From the NCBI GenBank assembly GCA_030950375.1, contig JAUZRN010000040.1, forward strand, positions 1 through 59,072: DNA of 59,072 bases, given 5' to 3'. Each line of letters opens with the position of its first letter. Position 1 is the stretch's first letter. The notes beneath the pieces are model-generated. The model ran no database searches. It saw only the letters and a program-made list of their open reading frames with translations, and had not been told where the DNA came from. The position numbers and the translations under genes were made by a program. Source of the DNA: Rhodothermus sp. (GTDB lineage Bacteria; Bacteroidota; Rhodothermia; Rhodothermales; Rhodothermaceae). Below, piece after piece: positions 16,666-25,268 of the stretch.

Positions 16666-18411
16666 TTACCCCCGCAGCCGACGCCAGAGCGCACGCCCAA
16701 CAAAGCGTAGTCGATCGCCTGTCGGGAAACGTTCCAGGACCGTCTTCACCACCCCCTGCGTGAAGCGGGTACGACGGCTGTAGTCGATGGGCACATCCAT
16801 CACCACCACATCACCTTCCTGTGCCCACGCGCATGCTTCACGTAACGTGCGCTCGAGCGCCTCCCTGTCGCCCGACAACTGGATGTATCGAGCCCCCACG
16901 GCAAGCGCAATGCCCTCAAGGTGCACCTCGCCGATCACCGTACAGGTCTTTCTATTGTAGGGAATCTCCTGCCCCTGGGAAATCTGGCTCAGCTCGCCAT
17001 CATGAAAAACACAACAGACTACGCCGATCCCCATGCGTCGGGCTGTGAGCAGCTCCAACCCGGTCATCAGAAAGGCGCCGTCTCCCACAATCGCTACCAC
17101 TGGTCGATCAGGATATGCAAGCTTTGCCCCGACAGCTGCCGGCACGGCATATCCCATACAGTTGAAATCAGAGGGAAGGATGAGCGTACGTGGCCGCCGC
17201 ACTTCAAAGAGCTCGGCGGTCAGGTATGTGTGATTACCGTCGTCCACCGTCACGATGGCTTCATCAGGTAGCACAGCACGCAACGCATCGAAAAACCGGA
17301 TCGGATTGATACGCGCGCCGCTGTCGTGGCGATACCAGGTTTCCCGATAGGCCTGCTTGTCGGTCTGGATCTGGTGTGCAACGTGTTCCCGCCGGTCCCG
17401 CCGATCGACCCCCAGATCCCGCAACGCTTCCAGTAGTCGAGGTAGCACGACCCGACTGTCACCGGCAATCGCCACCCGAGCCGGATAGTTAACCCCCAGC
17501 ACCTCCGGATCCAGGTCGATGTGTACAAGCGCTTCGGGTACGGGTATGCCGAAGCTGCCAGTGGGAATCTCCGCAAAGCGCGTCCCGACAGCCAGCAGCG
17601 CATCACAGTCCTGAAAGGCATGGGTGGCTGCCGGCACTGCTGCCCGGGAAAACCCCATGCCGGCATGTAGCGGATGATTCCCTGGAAAAGCGCTCAGCCC
17701 CTGCAGTGTGGTAGCTACCGGGGCCCCCAACCGTTCGGCCAGTTCGACCAGGGACTCGGTTGCATCGACAGCGCCCCACCCTACAAAGATGCCGGGACGG
17801 TCGGCTGCAGCTAACAGACGCGCTGCCGCTTCGATCAAGGTATCGTCTGGAGCCTCCGGCGGCGACGGTGGTGTGAAGACCGGAAGCTCCGATACCTCGC
17901 CCCGAAAGAGCTGAATATTAACCGGCACCTCGACAAAAACCGGACCGGGCACTCCTGAGACGGCTGTGCGGTAGGCCTCGAAAAGTGCCGGAACGATCTC
18001 CTCGTGGCGAGTCACACGCCAGAAGCCTTTTGTGACGGCCCCGACCAGTTGCTCCTGATCAATCTCATGGAGCTGAAAGCGAAAGGGTACATCCGTACGG
18101 ACACCGCCCGAAACGACCAGGATCGGCACACCCGCCAGATAAGCCTCCCCCAGTCCGCCCATGGCCAACGCTGCACCGGCCGCTGGCACAATAGCCAGGG
18201 CCCCGATGCGGTCCGGTGCCACTCGGCTGATAGCATCGGCCATGAAGGCACCGCCTCCTTCATGCGTGACCAGCACAGGGCGTACGCGCTCGCTCTGTCC
18301 CAGCTCGTCGTACAACTCAGTTACATGCACACCGGGAATGCCAAACGTAAAAGGTACTGGCAATTGCTCCAGGGCATACCGAATCAGCCAGGCTCCACTT
18401 TTCTTTAGCAT
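16666..18411 (-). CDS. Thiamine-diphosphate-dependent enzyme, acetolactate-synthase-like
   Basis: A 581-residue three-domain ThDP enzyme. The N-terminal domain has GIPGVHVTEL and the catalytic glutamate in THEGGGAFMA (about residue 51). The middle domain is a Rossmann-like FAD/nucleotide-binding domain. The C-terminal domain contains the ThDP/magnesium motif starting GDGAFLMTG. This is the layout of acetolactate synthase large subunits, oxalyl-CoA decarboxylase and sulfopyruvate/phosphonopyruvate decarboxylases. No small regulatory subunit gene (ilvN) is adjacent, so biosynthetic acetolactate synthase is not favoured. It follows the FAD dehydrogenase gene by 18 bases on the same strand, which suggests a shared oxidation/decarboxylation route. 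Confidence 0.85.
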   Translation of the reverse strand: MLKKSGAWLIRYALEQLPVPFTFGIPGVHVTELYDELGQSERVRPVLVTHEGGGAFMADAISRVAPDRIGALAIVPAAGAALAMGGLGEAYLAGVPILVVSGGVRTDVPFRFQLHEIDQEQLVGAVTKGFWRVTRHEEIVPALFEAYRTAVSGVPGPVFVEVPVNIQLFRGEVSELPVFTPPSPPEAPDDTLIEAAARLLAAADRPGIFVGWGAVDATESLVELAERLGAPVATTLQGLSAFPGNHPLHAGMGFSRAAVPAATHAFQDCDALLAVGTRFAEIPTGSFGIPVPEALVHIDLDPEVLGVNYPARVAIAGDSRVVLPRLLEALRDLGVDRRDRREHVAHQIQTDKQAYRETWYRHDSGARINPIRFFDALRAVLPDEAIVTVDDGNHTYLTAELFEVRRPRTLILPSDFNCMGYAVPAAVGAKLAYPDRPVVAIVGDGAFLMTGLELLTARRMGIGVVCCVFHDGELSQISQGQEIPYNRKTCTVIGEVHLEGIALAVGARYIQLSGDREALERTLREACAWAQEGDVVVMDVPIDYSRRTRFTQGVVKTVLERFPTGDRLRFVGRALWRRLRG

Positions 18412-18429
18412 GACAATGCACGGGTCAGG

Positions 18430-20043
18430 TTACAGATAGCGGGCAGTGATGCGGGCCGTCAGGATACAGCTCCCCAGGAAAGTTCCCTCCAGCGACCCCT
18501 GTCCGTGGATGCCTCCACCGCCAAAGCCGGCCGCCTCGCCCACCGCATAAAGTCCGGGGATCGGCGTATCGTCGGGCCGCAGCACCTGCCCCTCCAGGTT
18601 CGTCTTCAAGCCGCCCAGGCTTTTACGGCTCAAGATAAAACAGCGAATCGCTATCAATGGGCGCGCACGCGGATCCAGGATCGGCTGGAAACGACATAGT
18701 CGAAGGCGATCGGCCCGATAAGTGCGAAAGTTCATCAGGCGCCGAAGCTGCTCATCGTTAAAAAAGGCGGGCCCACGGGCAATCATCGCATCGTAGGCTT
18801 GCAGGTCACGGAGCATGCCTTCGCCGTCAATCTGTAGCCCGAACAGGCTGCGTGCGTTCATGCCGTCGATGAGCGCTTCGGGCGTATCGGCCACGACGAA
18901 ATCATCCGGGCACTCATCAATCAATCGGCGCACCAGCCGATGATTACCGCGCACCAGCTCCCAGAGCATGCGCAGACGCTTTTTGTAGCGGAAGGCCTCC
19001 ATGTAGTCGCAGCCAGAAACGGCCAGCTCACGGACAGCAATTTTGTAGTTGAGCACGAGCCAGCTGTACTGTCCGGGCTGTCGAAGAATCTGTTCAACGA
19101 GCCATCGCGTGTCGGTGTAGCCCATCAGCGGCGGTGGCCCAATACGGCGGCCGTGCGCATTGCACCAGAGCGCTGAACGGGGTGGCACCAGGCTCAGCCC
19201 GTCGTCAGGGCGCCGCCGGGCTGGATGATGCACGCCGGCGGCATAGTGCCATTGTAGGTCCAGATGCGTCAGGTGTGCCCCGAGCGCAGCCGCCCGGTCG
19301 TGCAACAGGCCATCGGCATAGCGATGGGCCCCGTTGAGCAGTTTAGGTGGCGGCGCTCCCCAGGGACGATACCAGTTTGCCCGGAGCTTACGTAGATCCC
19401 CTCCGCAGATACCGCCCGAAGCCACCACCACAGCCCCTCCCCGTGCTTCAAATGCAGGGCCATCAGGTTCCACCCGACCCGAAACACCCACCACGCGACC
19501 ACCTTCCTGCACAAAGTCGGTAACGGCATGCCGGAAATGCAGCGACAGGCGGTGGCGGTTCGGATGTGCCTCCACCGCTGCAATAACGCGCGTGGCGATC
19601 TCGTAGCCCGTACCCCAGGCAATATGCCAGCGCGGAACCGAATTGAGCGGTGCGTACAGCCCCCGTTCCGGCCAGTTCACCAGCGGTAAGAAACGCACGC
19701 CTAAGCGATCCACAAACTCGAAAATCAGTGGGATCGATCGTTCGCAATAAAGCCGGGCCCACTGCTTCGGCCAGTGATCTTTGGGACCGAAGCGTGCGCA
19801 GCGTTGCCAGTCACTCCAGGCCAGTTCCGGACTGTCCTGAATGCGCAGCCGCCGCTGATGGGGTGTATCCACCAGAAAAATGCCCCCGAACGACTCGCGG
19901 GCCAGTCCGCCCAGTCGCTCCGGTTCATCACGGTCGAGCAGGACCACACGTCGGTTCTTTTCAAGCAGCTCCAACGCAGTCACCAATCCCGCCAGTCCCC
20001 CACCCACAATGACCACGTCGGCTTCGTAGCGCAACGGTTGCAT
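18430..20043 (-). CDS. FAD-dependent dehydrogenase (fumarate reductase/KstD-like flavoprotein)
   Basis: A 537-residue flavoprotein. The N-terminal dinucleotide-binding motif VVIVGGGLAGLVTA is followed by an acidic strand end. FAD contacts occur near GLARESFGG and AVVVASGGICGG, and the C-terminal FAD motif is GLYAVGEAAGFGGGG followed by GSLEGTFLG. It belongs to the FAD_binding_2 superfamily (succinate dehydrogenase flavoprotein, 3-ketosteroid dehydrogenase and relatives). The substrate is not known. ATG 20043 starts a few residues before the Rossmann motif; an upstream in-frame start would overlap the divergent nth gene. It is upstream of and co-oriented with the ThDP enzyme. Confidence 0.85.
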   Translation of the reverse strand: MQPLRYEADVVIVGGGLAGLVTALELLEKNRRVVLLDRDEPERLGGLARESFGGIFLVDTPHQRRLRIQDSPELAWSDWQRCARFGPKDHWPKQWARLYCERSIPLIFEFVDRLGVRFLPLVNWPERGLYAPLNSVPRWHIAWGTGYEIATRVIAAVEAHPNRHRLSLHFRHAVTDFVQEGGRVVGVSGRVEPDGPAFEARGGAVVVASGGICGGDLRKLRANWYRPWGAPPPKLLNGAHRYADGLLHDRAAALGAHLTHLDLQWHYAAGVHHPARRRPDDGLSLVPPRSALWCNAHGRRIGPPPLMGYTDTRWLVEQILRQPGQYSWLVLNYKIAVRELAVSGCDYMEAFRYKKRLRMLWELVRGNHRLVRRLIDECPDDFVVADTPEALIDGMNARSLFGLQIDGEGMLRDLQAYDAMIARGPAFFNDEQLRRLMNFRTYRADRLRLCRFQPILDPRARPLIAIRCFILSRKSLGGLKTNLEGQVLRPDDTPIPGLYAVGEAAGFGGGGIHGQGSLEGTFLGSCILTARITARYL

Positions 20044-20119
20044 CGGCACGCTTGCAGGTAAGCAGTGTTTGCCGGAATTTATCGCGGAGATGGTCTCTTT
20101 GCAACGAAACGTGCGCCCT

Positions 20120-20773
20120 ATGGTCGTTGAAGATGCTCGCCAGCGCATCGGCCCCATCCTGGAACGTCTTCGGGCAGCCTATCCGGAGGCCACCACGGAA
20201 CTGCGCTGGTCCAATCCGTTCGAACTGCTCATTGTGACCGTCCTCTCGGCCCAGACAACCGACAAGAAAGTCAATGAGATCGCGCCGGAACTTTTCCGGC
20301 GCTATCCGACGGCCGAGGTGCTGGCACAGGCCCACCCTGAAGCGCTTGAACCCTTGCTACGCCCCCTGGGCTATTACCGCCAGAAGGCCCGGACCATCGT
20401 CAACCTGGCGCGTCAGCTCGTCGAGCGCTACAGGGGCACAGTGCCCCGCAGCATGGAAGCCCTGACGTCGCTTCCGGGCGTGGGACGTAAGACAGCCGCC
20501 ATCGTGCTGGGCACGGCTTTCGGGATTCGCGAAGGTATCGCTGTCGATACACATGTCAGTCGTGTGGCACAGCGGCTGGGCCTGACCCGTCACAAAACGC
20601 CGGACAAGATCGAGCAGGATTTGATGGCGCTTGTGCCCCGGGCAGCATGGACGTGGTTCGGACACGCCATGGTGCTCCACGGCCGGTACGTATGTCTGGC
20701 CCGTCGGCCTCGATGCAGCCAGTGCATACTGGCCGACGTGTGCCCACGTCTTGGCGTAACCGTAGCTGCCTGA
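20120..20773 (+). CDS. nth: Endonuclease III (DNA glycosylase/AP lyase)
   Basis: A 217-residue base-excision repair enzyme that removes oxidised pyrimidines and nicks at the abasic site. The helix-hairpin-helix LPGVGRKTA carries the catalytic Lys124, and Asp143 sits in AVDTHVSR. The C-terminal 4Fe-4S loop has the exact spacing C-X6-C-X2-C-X5-C (CLARRPRCSQCILADVC). Length and start match E. coli Nth; ATG 20120 was preferred to in-frame starts at 20069 and 20090 for that reason. It is divergent from the FAD dehydrogenase gene, and its stop is six bases from the convergent YraN-like gene. Confidence 0.95.
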   Translation: MVVEDARQRIGPILERLRAAYPEATTELRWSNPFELLIVTVLSAQTTDKKVNEIAPELFRRYPTAEVLAQAHPEALEPLLRPLGYYRQKARTIVNLARQLVERYRGTVPRSMEALTSLPGVGRKTAAIVLGTAFGIREGIAVDTHVSRVAQRLGLTRHKTPDKIEQDLMALVPRAAWTWFGHAMVLHGRYVCLARRPRCSQCILADVCPRLGVTVAA

Positions 20774-20779
20774 GCAGTC

Positions 20780-21166
20780 TTAACTCGCCCAGAAAGCATC
20801 TTTGAAATGTCGAATCTCTGGCTCCTGGCCTTCCCGCAACACGACAGCAATCACATCAAAACGGCAACGTGCCCGCAGGAGATGATGTTCGTACAGATAC
20901 GCATGGGCCGCTCGAATCAGGTGACGCTGCTTTTCAGGGGTAACGGCCTCTTCTGGCTGGCCAAAGTCCAGTCCACGCCGCGTCTTCACCTCCACAAAAA
21001 CGATCTCCCCGCCATCTTCAGGACGGGGCGCCGGCTCAAAGCACACCAGGTCAATCTCTGCCCGCTCGAAACGGTACTGCCGCGCCAGAATGCGATAGCC
21101 CTGCCGCTCCAGATAGGCGGCCGCCAGCGCTTCTCCTCGGGTACCAATCGCACGCGTGTCCATCAT
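20780..21166 (-). CDS. YraN/UPF0102 family nuclease-fold protein
   Basis: A 128-residue protein of the UPF0102 family, which has a restriction-endonuclease-like fold. The core motif is visible: the GEALAAAYLERQGY helix, then EIDLV, then FVEVKTRRG, giving the D-x(n)-E-x-K metal site. The biological role of the family is not firmly known; links to DNA processing or repair are proposed. Two adjacent ATG codons (21166 and 21163) are possible starts; the longer frame would run into the divergent SAM hydrolase gene. Confidence 0.88.
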   Translation of the reverse strand: MMDTRAIGTRGEALAAAYLERQGYRILARQYRFERAEIDLVCFEPAPRPEDGGEIVFVEVKTRRGLDFGQPEEAVTPEKQRHLIRAAHAYLYEHHLLRARCRFDVIAVVLREGQEPEIRHFKDAFWAS

Positions 21167-21282
21167 GCGATGCTTTATGAGCACGAAGCATGAACGAAAA
21201 CAGGCGGGATCTCGTTTCGCCCGCACGCATTCGATGCATGCTATTCGTAGTTTAGGCAGCACCCTAACGACTCGGTAACGGC

Positions 21283-22110
21283 ATGGCCACCCGACCACAA
21301 CCATTGATCACCCTGACCACGGACTTCGGTACCCGGGATGCCTATGTGGCGGCCATGAAGGGCGTACTGCTCGGCCTGGCCCCACAGGCTCGCCTGGTAG
21401 ACATCACGCACGAAATTCGACCGCAGGACGTCATGGAGGCTGCTTTCGTGCTCCGCGAGGCCGTGCCGTATTTTCCACCTGGTACCATTCATCTGGTCGT
21501 TGTGGATCCAGGTGTGGGGACCGAACGACGCGCCGTGGCGCTCCGACACCATGACCACTGGTTTGTAGGACCGGACAACGGGCTTTTTACGCTCGTACTG
21601 GGCACCGAACAACCCGACGAACTCGTCGAGCTCAACCGCCCGGAGTGCTGGCGCACGCCCACACCGAGCCAGACATTCCACGGACGCGATATCTTTGCAC
21701 CCGTAGCTGGTCACCTTGCTGCCGGACGTACCCTGCAAGAGGTCGGAACACCACGAGCCCGGCTAACCACCCTCCGCTGGATGGAACCATCGGCCAACAA
21801 CGAAAGCATCCTCGGCTGGGTGGTCCATGTAGATCGCTTTGGCAACTGCATTACGAACATTTCACGAGAGCTGTTTGAGCGTTACCGTGCCGGACGCTCG
21901 TTCAAATGCTATGTAGGCAGCACCCCGTTTACTCAGGTACAACCTACCTATGGCGCAGTAGCCCCGGGTGAAGCGTTACTGCTGTTTGGCAGCAGCGACT
22001 TACTGGAAATCGCTGTCAATGGAGGCAACGCAGCCGAATTACTCGGCATTCACCAGGGCACACCCGTTCATATTATTTTTGAACAAAAAACGACCCGCAG
22101 GCCTTCATGA
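21283..22110 (+). CDS. S-adenosylmethionine hydrolase (SAM hydroxide adenosyltransferase, DUF62)
   Basis: A 275-residue protein of the family that includes fluorinase, chlorinase and the hydrolase that splits SAM to adenosine and methionine with water. The N-terminal motif is TLTTDFGTRDAYVAAMKG. The Asp-Arg-His set typical of the hydrolases is present: Asp75 in VVDPGVGTERR, Arg82 and His133 in FHGRDIFAP. Their spacing matches the hydrolase branch rather than the halogenases. The C-terminal domain has HVDRFGN. The sigma-like membrane protein begins four bases inside its end (ATGA), so the two genes are coupled. Confidence 0.9.
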   Translation: MATRPQPLITLTTDFGTRDAYVAAMKGVLLGLAPQARLVDITHEIRPQDVMEAAFVLREAVPYFPPGTIHLVVVDPGVGTERRAVALRHHDHWFVGPDNGLFTLVLGTEQPDELVELNRPECWRTPTPSQTFHGRDIFAPVAGHLAAGRTLQEVGTPRARLTTLRWMEPSANNESILGWVVHVDRFGNCITNISRELFERYRAGRSFKCYVGSTPFTQVQPTYGAVAPGEALLLFGSSDLLEIAVNGGNAAELLGIHQGTPVHIIFEQKTTRRPS

Positions 22111-23279
22111 ATGCCCCACAGGCTACTCCGCAATCGCTGCTCGCCCATCTGGACGAGCTCTATCGCCTGGCACAACTGTTAACATCTGACGTAGAGACAG
22201 CGACCCGGCTGATCCAAGACGTGTACCGCGAAGCCCTGGCCTCGCCTCCACCTGCCGATCAGCTTCGGACATGGCTCATCGCACGGCTCCTCCAGCATGT
22301 CCGAACTACCGAAACCACTAACCAGGCGATCCACGCAGCACGTCGAGAACTGGGCGAAAGCCTTCTGGGACGTGTGTTGCCAGCTGCTCTCACGCTGCTT
22401 CCGGCACGGGACCGACTCTGGTTGTACCTGTGCGATGTGCTGGAGCTGACGCCGGAGACAGCTGCCATGCTTCTTCAGGAAACGCCCGCAGGCTATACGC
22501 AGGCCCGCCGCGCCCTGCATACAGCACTACGGCGATATCTTACGCCCGGACAGTTTGCACTGCTGGAATTTGGTCTGTCCGACGCACCACTTCGCGCGCA
22601 CCTGCGGCAGGCCTTGGGCCGTCTGCTCCAGCCTCCTCCCGGCGCACTGCGTACTGAACTGTTAAACCTGACCAGCGGGAAGCCATCCTTTGCCGAGGTG
22701 GCCCTTCCATCGGCTACTCGCTCTTCCGCCACCCGCGTGCTTGTCGCTGTGCTGATCGTACTCCTGGCCGGCCTGGTCGGCTGGCTGGCCTGGAAGGGCA
22801 CGCATCCCACACCCTCATCACCCACGACCGCCTCCACTGACCTGATCCGCCGCTCCGTCGAACTAACCACATCCTTGACCATCGAACAGCCTTTCACCCG
22901 GCCGGCCGACGCCGAACGTTATCTGGCCCGCCAGGGCTGGCGCGTCGTCGTCCCTGACATTGCTGATGCCCGGCTCATCGGTCTGGCTCGAGCCCCGGTA
23001 CTGCCTGAATTAAACGTCCCCGTACTGCTCTTTGAAGACCAGACCAGCGGCCGCACCCTGGCCATCTATCTCTATACCTATGCCCTGCTGGATCGCTATC
23101 AGCAGCAGCTGGCGCTCAGCCCCGACGTACTCCGCCAGATCGAAGAAGAGCAACACTTCGACCTGCACGTGCTGGGCCGTCAGCAGGTACTTATCTGGCG
23201 CTATCGAGACGATATCTACGTGGCTGTCACCGAAGGCGATGCAACCAAGCTACGCGAACGAATCGCTTTCCCTTCCTGA
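22107..23279 (+). CDS. Membrane-anchored sigma-factor-like protein with exported domain
   Basis: A 390-residue protein. Residues about 13-65 resemble ECF sigma region 2 (LYRLAQLLTSDVETATRLIQ). Residues about 92-146 resemble region 4 (LLPARDRLWLYLCDVLELTP then a helix with ARRALHTALRRY). The recognition residues look degenerate. A linker leads to one clear membrane helix (about 209-229) and an exported domain of about 150 residues with no known match. This looks like a sigma factor turned into a membrane protein, perhaps an anti-sigma-like or signalling protein. The domain reading is by eye and should be taken as a hypothesis. It is coupled to the SAM hydrolase gene by an ATGA overlap. Confidence 0.7.
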   Translation: MNAPQATPQSLLAHLDELYRLAQLLTSDVETATRLIQDVYREALASPPPADQLRTWLIARLLQHVRTTETTNQAIHAARRELGESLLGRVLPAALTLLPARDRLWLYLCDVLELTPETAAMLLQETPAGYTQARRALHTALRRYLTPGQFALLEFGLSDAPLRAHLRQALGRLLQPPPGALRTELLNLTSGKPSFAEVALPSATRSSATRVLVAVLIVLLAGLVGWLAWKGTHPTPSSPTTASTDLIRRSVELTTSLTIEQPFTRPADAERYLARQGWRVVVPDIADARLIGLARAPVLPELNVPVLLFEDQTSGRTLAIYLYTYALLDRYQQQLALSPDVLRQIEEEQHFDLHVLGRQQVLIWRYRDDIYVAVTEGDATKLRERIAFPS

Positions 23280-23286
23280 GCTGGCT

Positions 23287-24621
23287 TCAACGTAATGGTA
23301 ACGTAATGCGAAACGTTGAGCCCTTTCCAGGTCGCGATTGTACCAGTGCAATTGCTCCTCCGTGATACTCCTCAATAATCCGTTTGGCCAGGCTGAGGCC
23401 CAGTCCCCATCCCCGTTTTTTGGTGCTGTACCCTGGCCGAAAGATATTCTTCCACTGACGCCGCTCGATCCCTCGCCCGTTATCTTGCACTTCAATCTGC
23501 ACCACGTTGCCCTGCACGCGCGCCCGCACGTCGATCCGGCCGTCTGGTCCCTCGATGGCGTCCAGTGCATTCTTGAGCAGGTTTTCGATCACCCATTCGA
23601 ACAGTTCGGCATTGAGCGGCAGGCGAATTTCTTCGGGAACCTGCACCGTCAACATCACCTGCTTGCCCAGACTGGGCATGCGGCGACGGATGTAGTCAGC
23701 CGTATTCTGGATAATTGGTGCCAGCGACTGCACTTCCAAGCGGGGCAGTGAACCGATCTCTGAAAAGCGCTGGGCCACCCGTTTCAGCCGTGCGATGTCT
23801 TTTTCGATCTCTTCAAGGGCTTCGCGCTGCTGATCGGGCCTCAGACTACGGGTACGTAACAGCTCGACCCAACCCATCAGGCTGGAAAGGGGCGTGCCGA
23901 GCTGGTGCGCCGCCTCCTTGGCCATCCCTATCCAGAGGCTTCGCTGCTCGCTACGTCGCACGTACGAAAAACCCAGGTATCCCACCAGAATGAATAGCCC
24001 CATAACAAAAAGCTGCACATAGGGAAACACCCGAAGCTGACGGATCAGCCGCGACTCGCCATAGTGAACGTACTGCACCAGCTCGGTATCGTCAAAGCGA
24101 ATCCGAATGGGAATGGGACGATGCACCTGATCCATCTGGGCCACCAGTTCACGCAAACGGGCAATGGCCTGTAGCGAATCGGAAGCCGACAGGCCGGCCA
24201 GCGAATCCGGTACAGGCACATTGCGCCAGAAGAGCGGGTGCAGGCCAGTCGAGTCGGTAATGATCGCGGGAATATCGAAGGCACCTTCGAGCACAATCTC
24301 GCTGGCAAGCGTTACGTCGGAAGTGGGCGGCATCGTACGCGCCCAGGCCAGTGCCGCCTGGTAGCGCACAGCATGCTCCTCATCGGTAGTCAGCTGCGCA
24401 AGCTGCTGCTCCAGCGCCTGAAATACGTCGATGTAAGGATTCACATGCTCGGTGGTAGCCAGTTGCTCCTGGGCGGCCGCCCATAGATTCACCAGAAACT
24501 CTTCCCGCTCCCGTAGCCGGTTGGCCAGCCAGTTGGTGTACGCAACCGAGGCGACAGCGATCGCCACGGCGGCGATCACCAGGCCCAGCTTCAGGTTCAC
24601 CGAAAGACGGTAAGCCTTCAT
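23287..24621 (-). CDS. Membrane sensor histidine kinase
   Basis: A 444-residue kinase with an N-terminal membrane helix (about 11-30), a helical exported sensor domain of about 165 residues, a second membrane helix (about 199-219), and a cytoplasmic kinase core. The H-box is KEAAHQLGTPLSSL with His239. The N-box ENLLKNALDAI, DNGRGI and GWGLGLSLAKRI complete the ATPase domain. No response regulator gene lies beside it, so it is an orphan in this window. ATG 24621 removes a non-conserved 25-residue extension. It converges on the sigma-like gene with a seven-base gap. Confidence 0.92.
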   Translation of the reverse strand: MKAYRLSVNLKLGLVIAAVAIAVASVAYTNWLANRLREREEFLVNLWAAAQEQLATTEHVNPYIDVFQALEQQLAQLTTDEEHAVRYQAALAWARTMPPTSDVTLASEIVLEGAFDIPAIITDSTGLHPLFWRNVPVPDSLAGLSASDSLQAIARLRELVAQMDQVHRPIPIRIRFDDTELVQYVHYGESRLIRQLRVFPYVQLFVMGLFILVGYLGFSYVRRSEQRSLWIGMAKEAAHQLGTPLSSLMGWVELLRTRSLRPDQQREALEEIEKDIARLKRVAQRFSEIGSLPRLEVQSLAPIIQNTADYIRRRMPSLGKQVMLTVQVPEEIRLPLNAELFEWVIENLLKNALDAIEGPDGRIDVRARVQGNVVQIEVQDNGRGIERRQWKNIFRPGYSTKKRGWGLGLSLAKRIIEEYHGGAIALVQSRPGKGSTFRITLPLR

Positions 24622-24762
24622 CACACAGGTCGTTCGGTTCGCAAAGAGACGCGCGCCTGTTCCAACCCCGAAATATGCTTCAAGCTCCGTACGCATCCAA
24701 CCGGACCGAGCCGCCGACTACGCGCAACATGCATACCGAAGCTGCCCGCTTCAGCAACCAAC

Positions 24763-24790
24763 AAAAAAAGCGCTCCGGCATGGAGCGCTT
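24763..24790 (-). terminator. Intrinsic terminator of the CBM48 protein gene
   Basis: On the minus strand a perfect 9-base-pair stem (AAGCGCTCC type, 5-base loop) is followed directly by seven T. It lies 22 bases after the stop of the CBM48 gene and separates it from the histidine kinase gene downstream. Confidence 0.85.
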
Positions 24791-24811
24791 CGATGGGAAC
24801 AGCCTGCTGGC

Positions 24812-25105
24812 CTATGCCACATGCAGCAGGCAGTTCTCACTGAAGAACGGACTGGGCGTATAGCCGTCGGCCTGCTCATCGTTTATCCATCGTTCGCCAT
24901 CGACCAGATAGCGAAATTGATAGGTACCGGGTTTGAGCACCACCGACTTGCTCCAGAAGCCTTTATTTCGGTACAGGCGCATGGGATGTGCCGAGGGATC
25001 CCAGTTGTTGAAATCGCCCACAACAGCCACGCTTTTGTGGGCAACATCAGCCGGCAACCTGAACGTAACGCTAATGCCCCGGCGCGTCTTCTTCTTTTCG
25101 ATCAT
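24812..25105 (-). CDS. Single-domain glycogen-binding (CBM48/isoamylase early set) protein
   Basis: A 97-residue protein that is essentially one E-set domain. It has the CBM48/AMPK-beta signature VAVVGDFNNWDPSAHPM, then GTYQFRYLVDGERWINDEQ and a terminal FSENCLLHV strand. Such domains bind alpha-glucans and normally sit next to a GH13 catalytic domain or in AMPK beta subunits; here it stands alone. It could dock another enzyme to glycogen. It has no signal peptide. It is monocistronic with its own strong terminator. Confidence 0.88.
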   Translation of the reverse strand: MIEKKKTRRGISVTFRLPADVAHKSVAVVGDFNNWDPSAHPMRLYRNKGFWSKSVVLKPGTYQFRYLVDGERWINDEQADGYTPSPFFSENCLLHVA

Positions 25106-25268
25106 AGAACCTTCTGGTTACAGATGGTGACAGGAATCGCTCTGGTTGTGCGTAAAAAAGGAAGTGGGCAAAAAGTTGCCGATTGGCCGTCCGGAAGCCC
25201 TGCACAGTTTCCCTCACAAGCGCTTTTCTAACCAAAAGCTAAAACAATCAGATCGGATAGCAGCGGTC

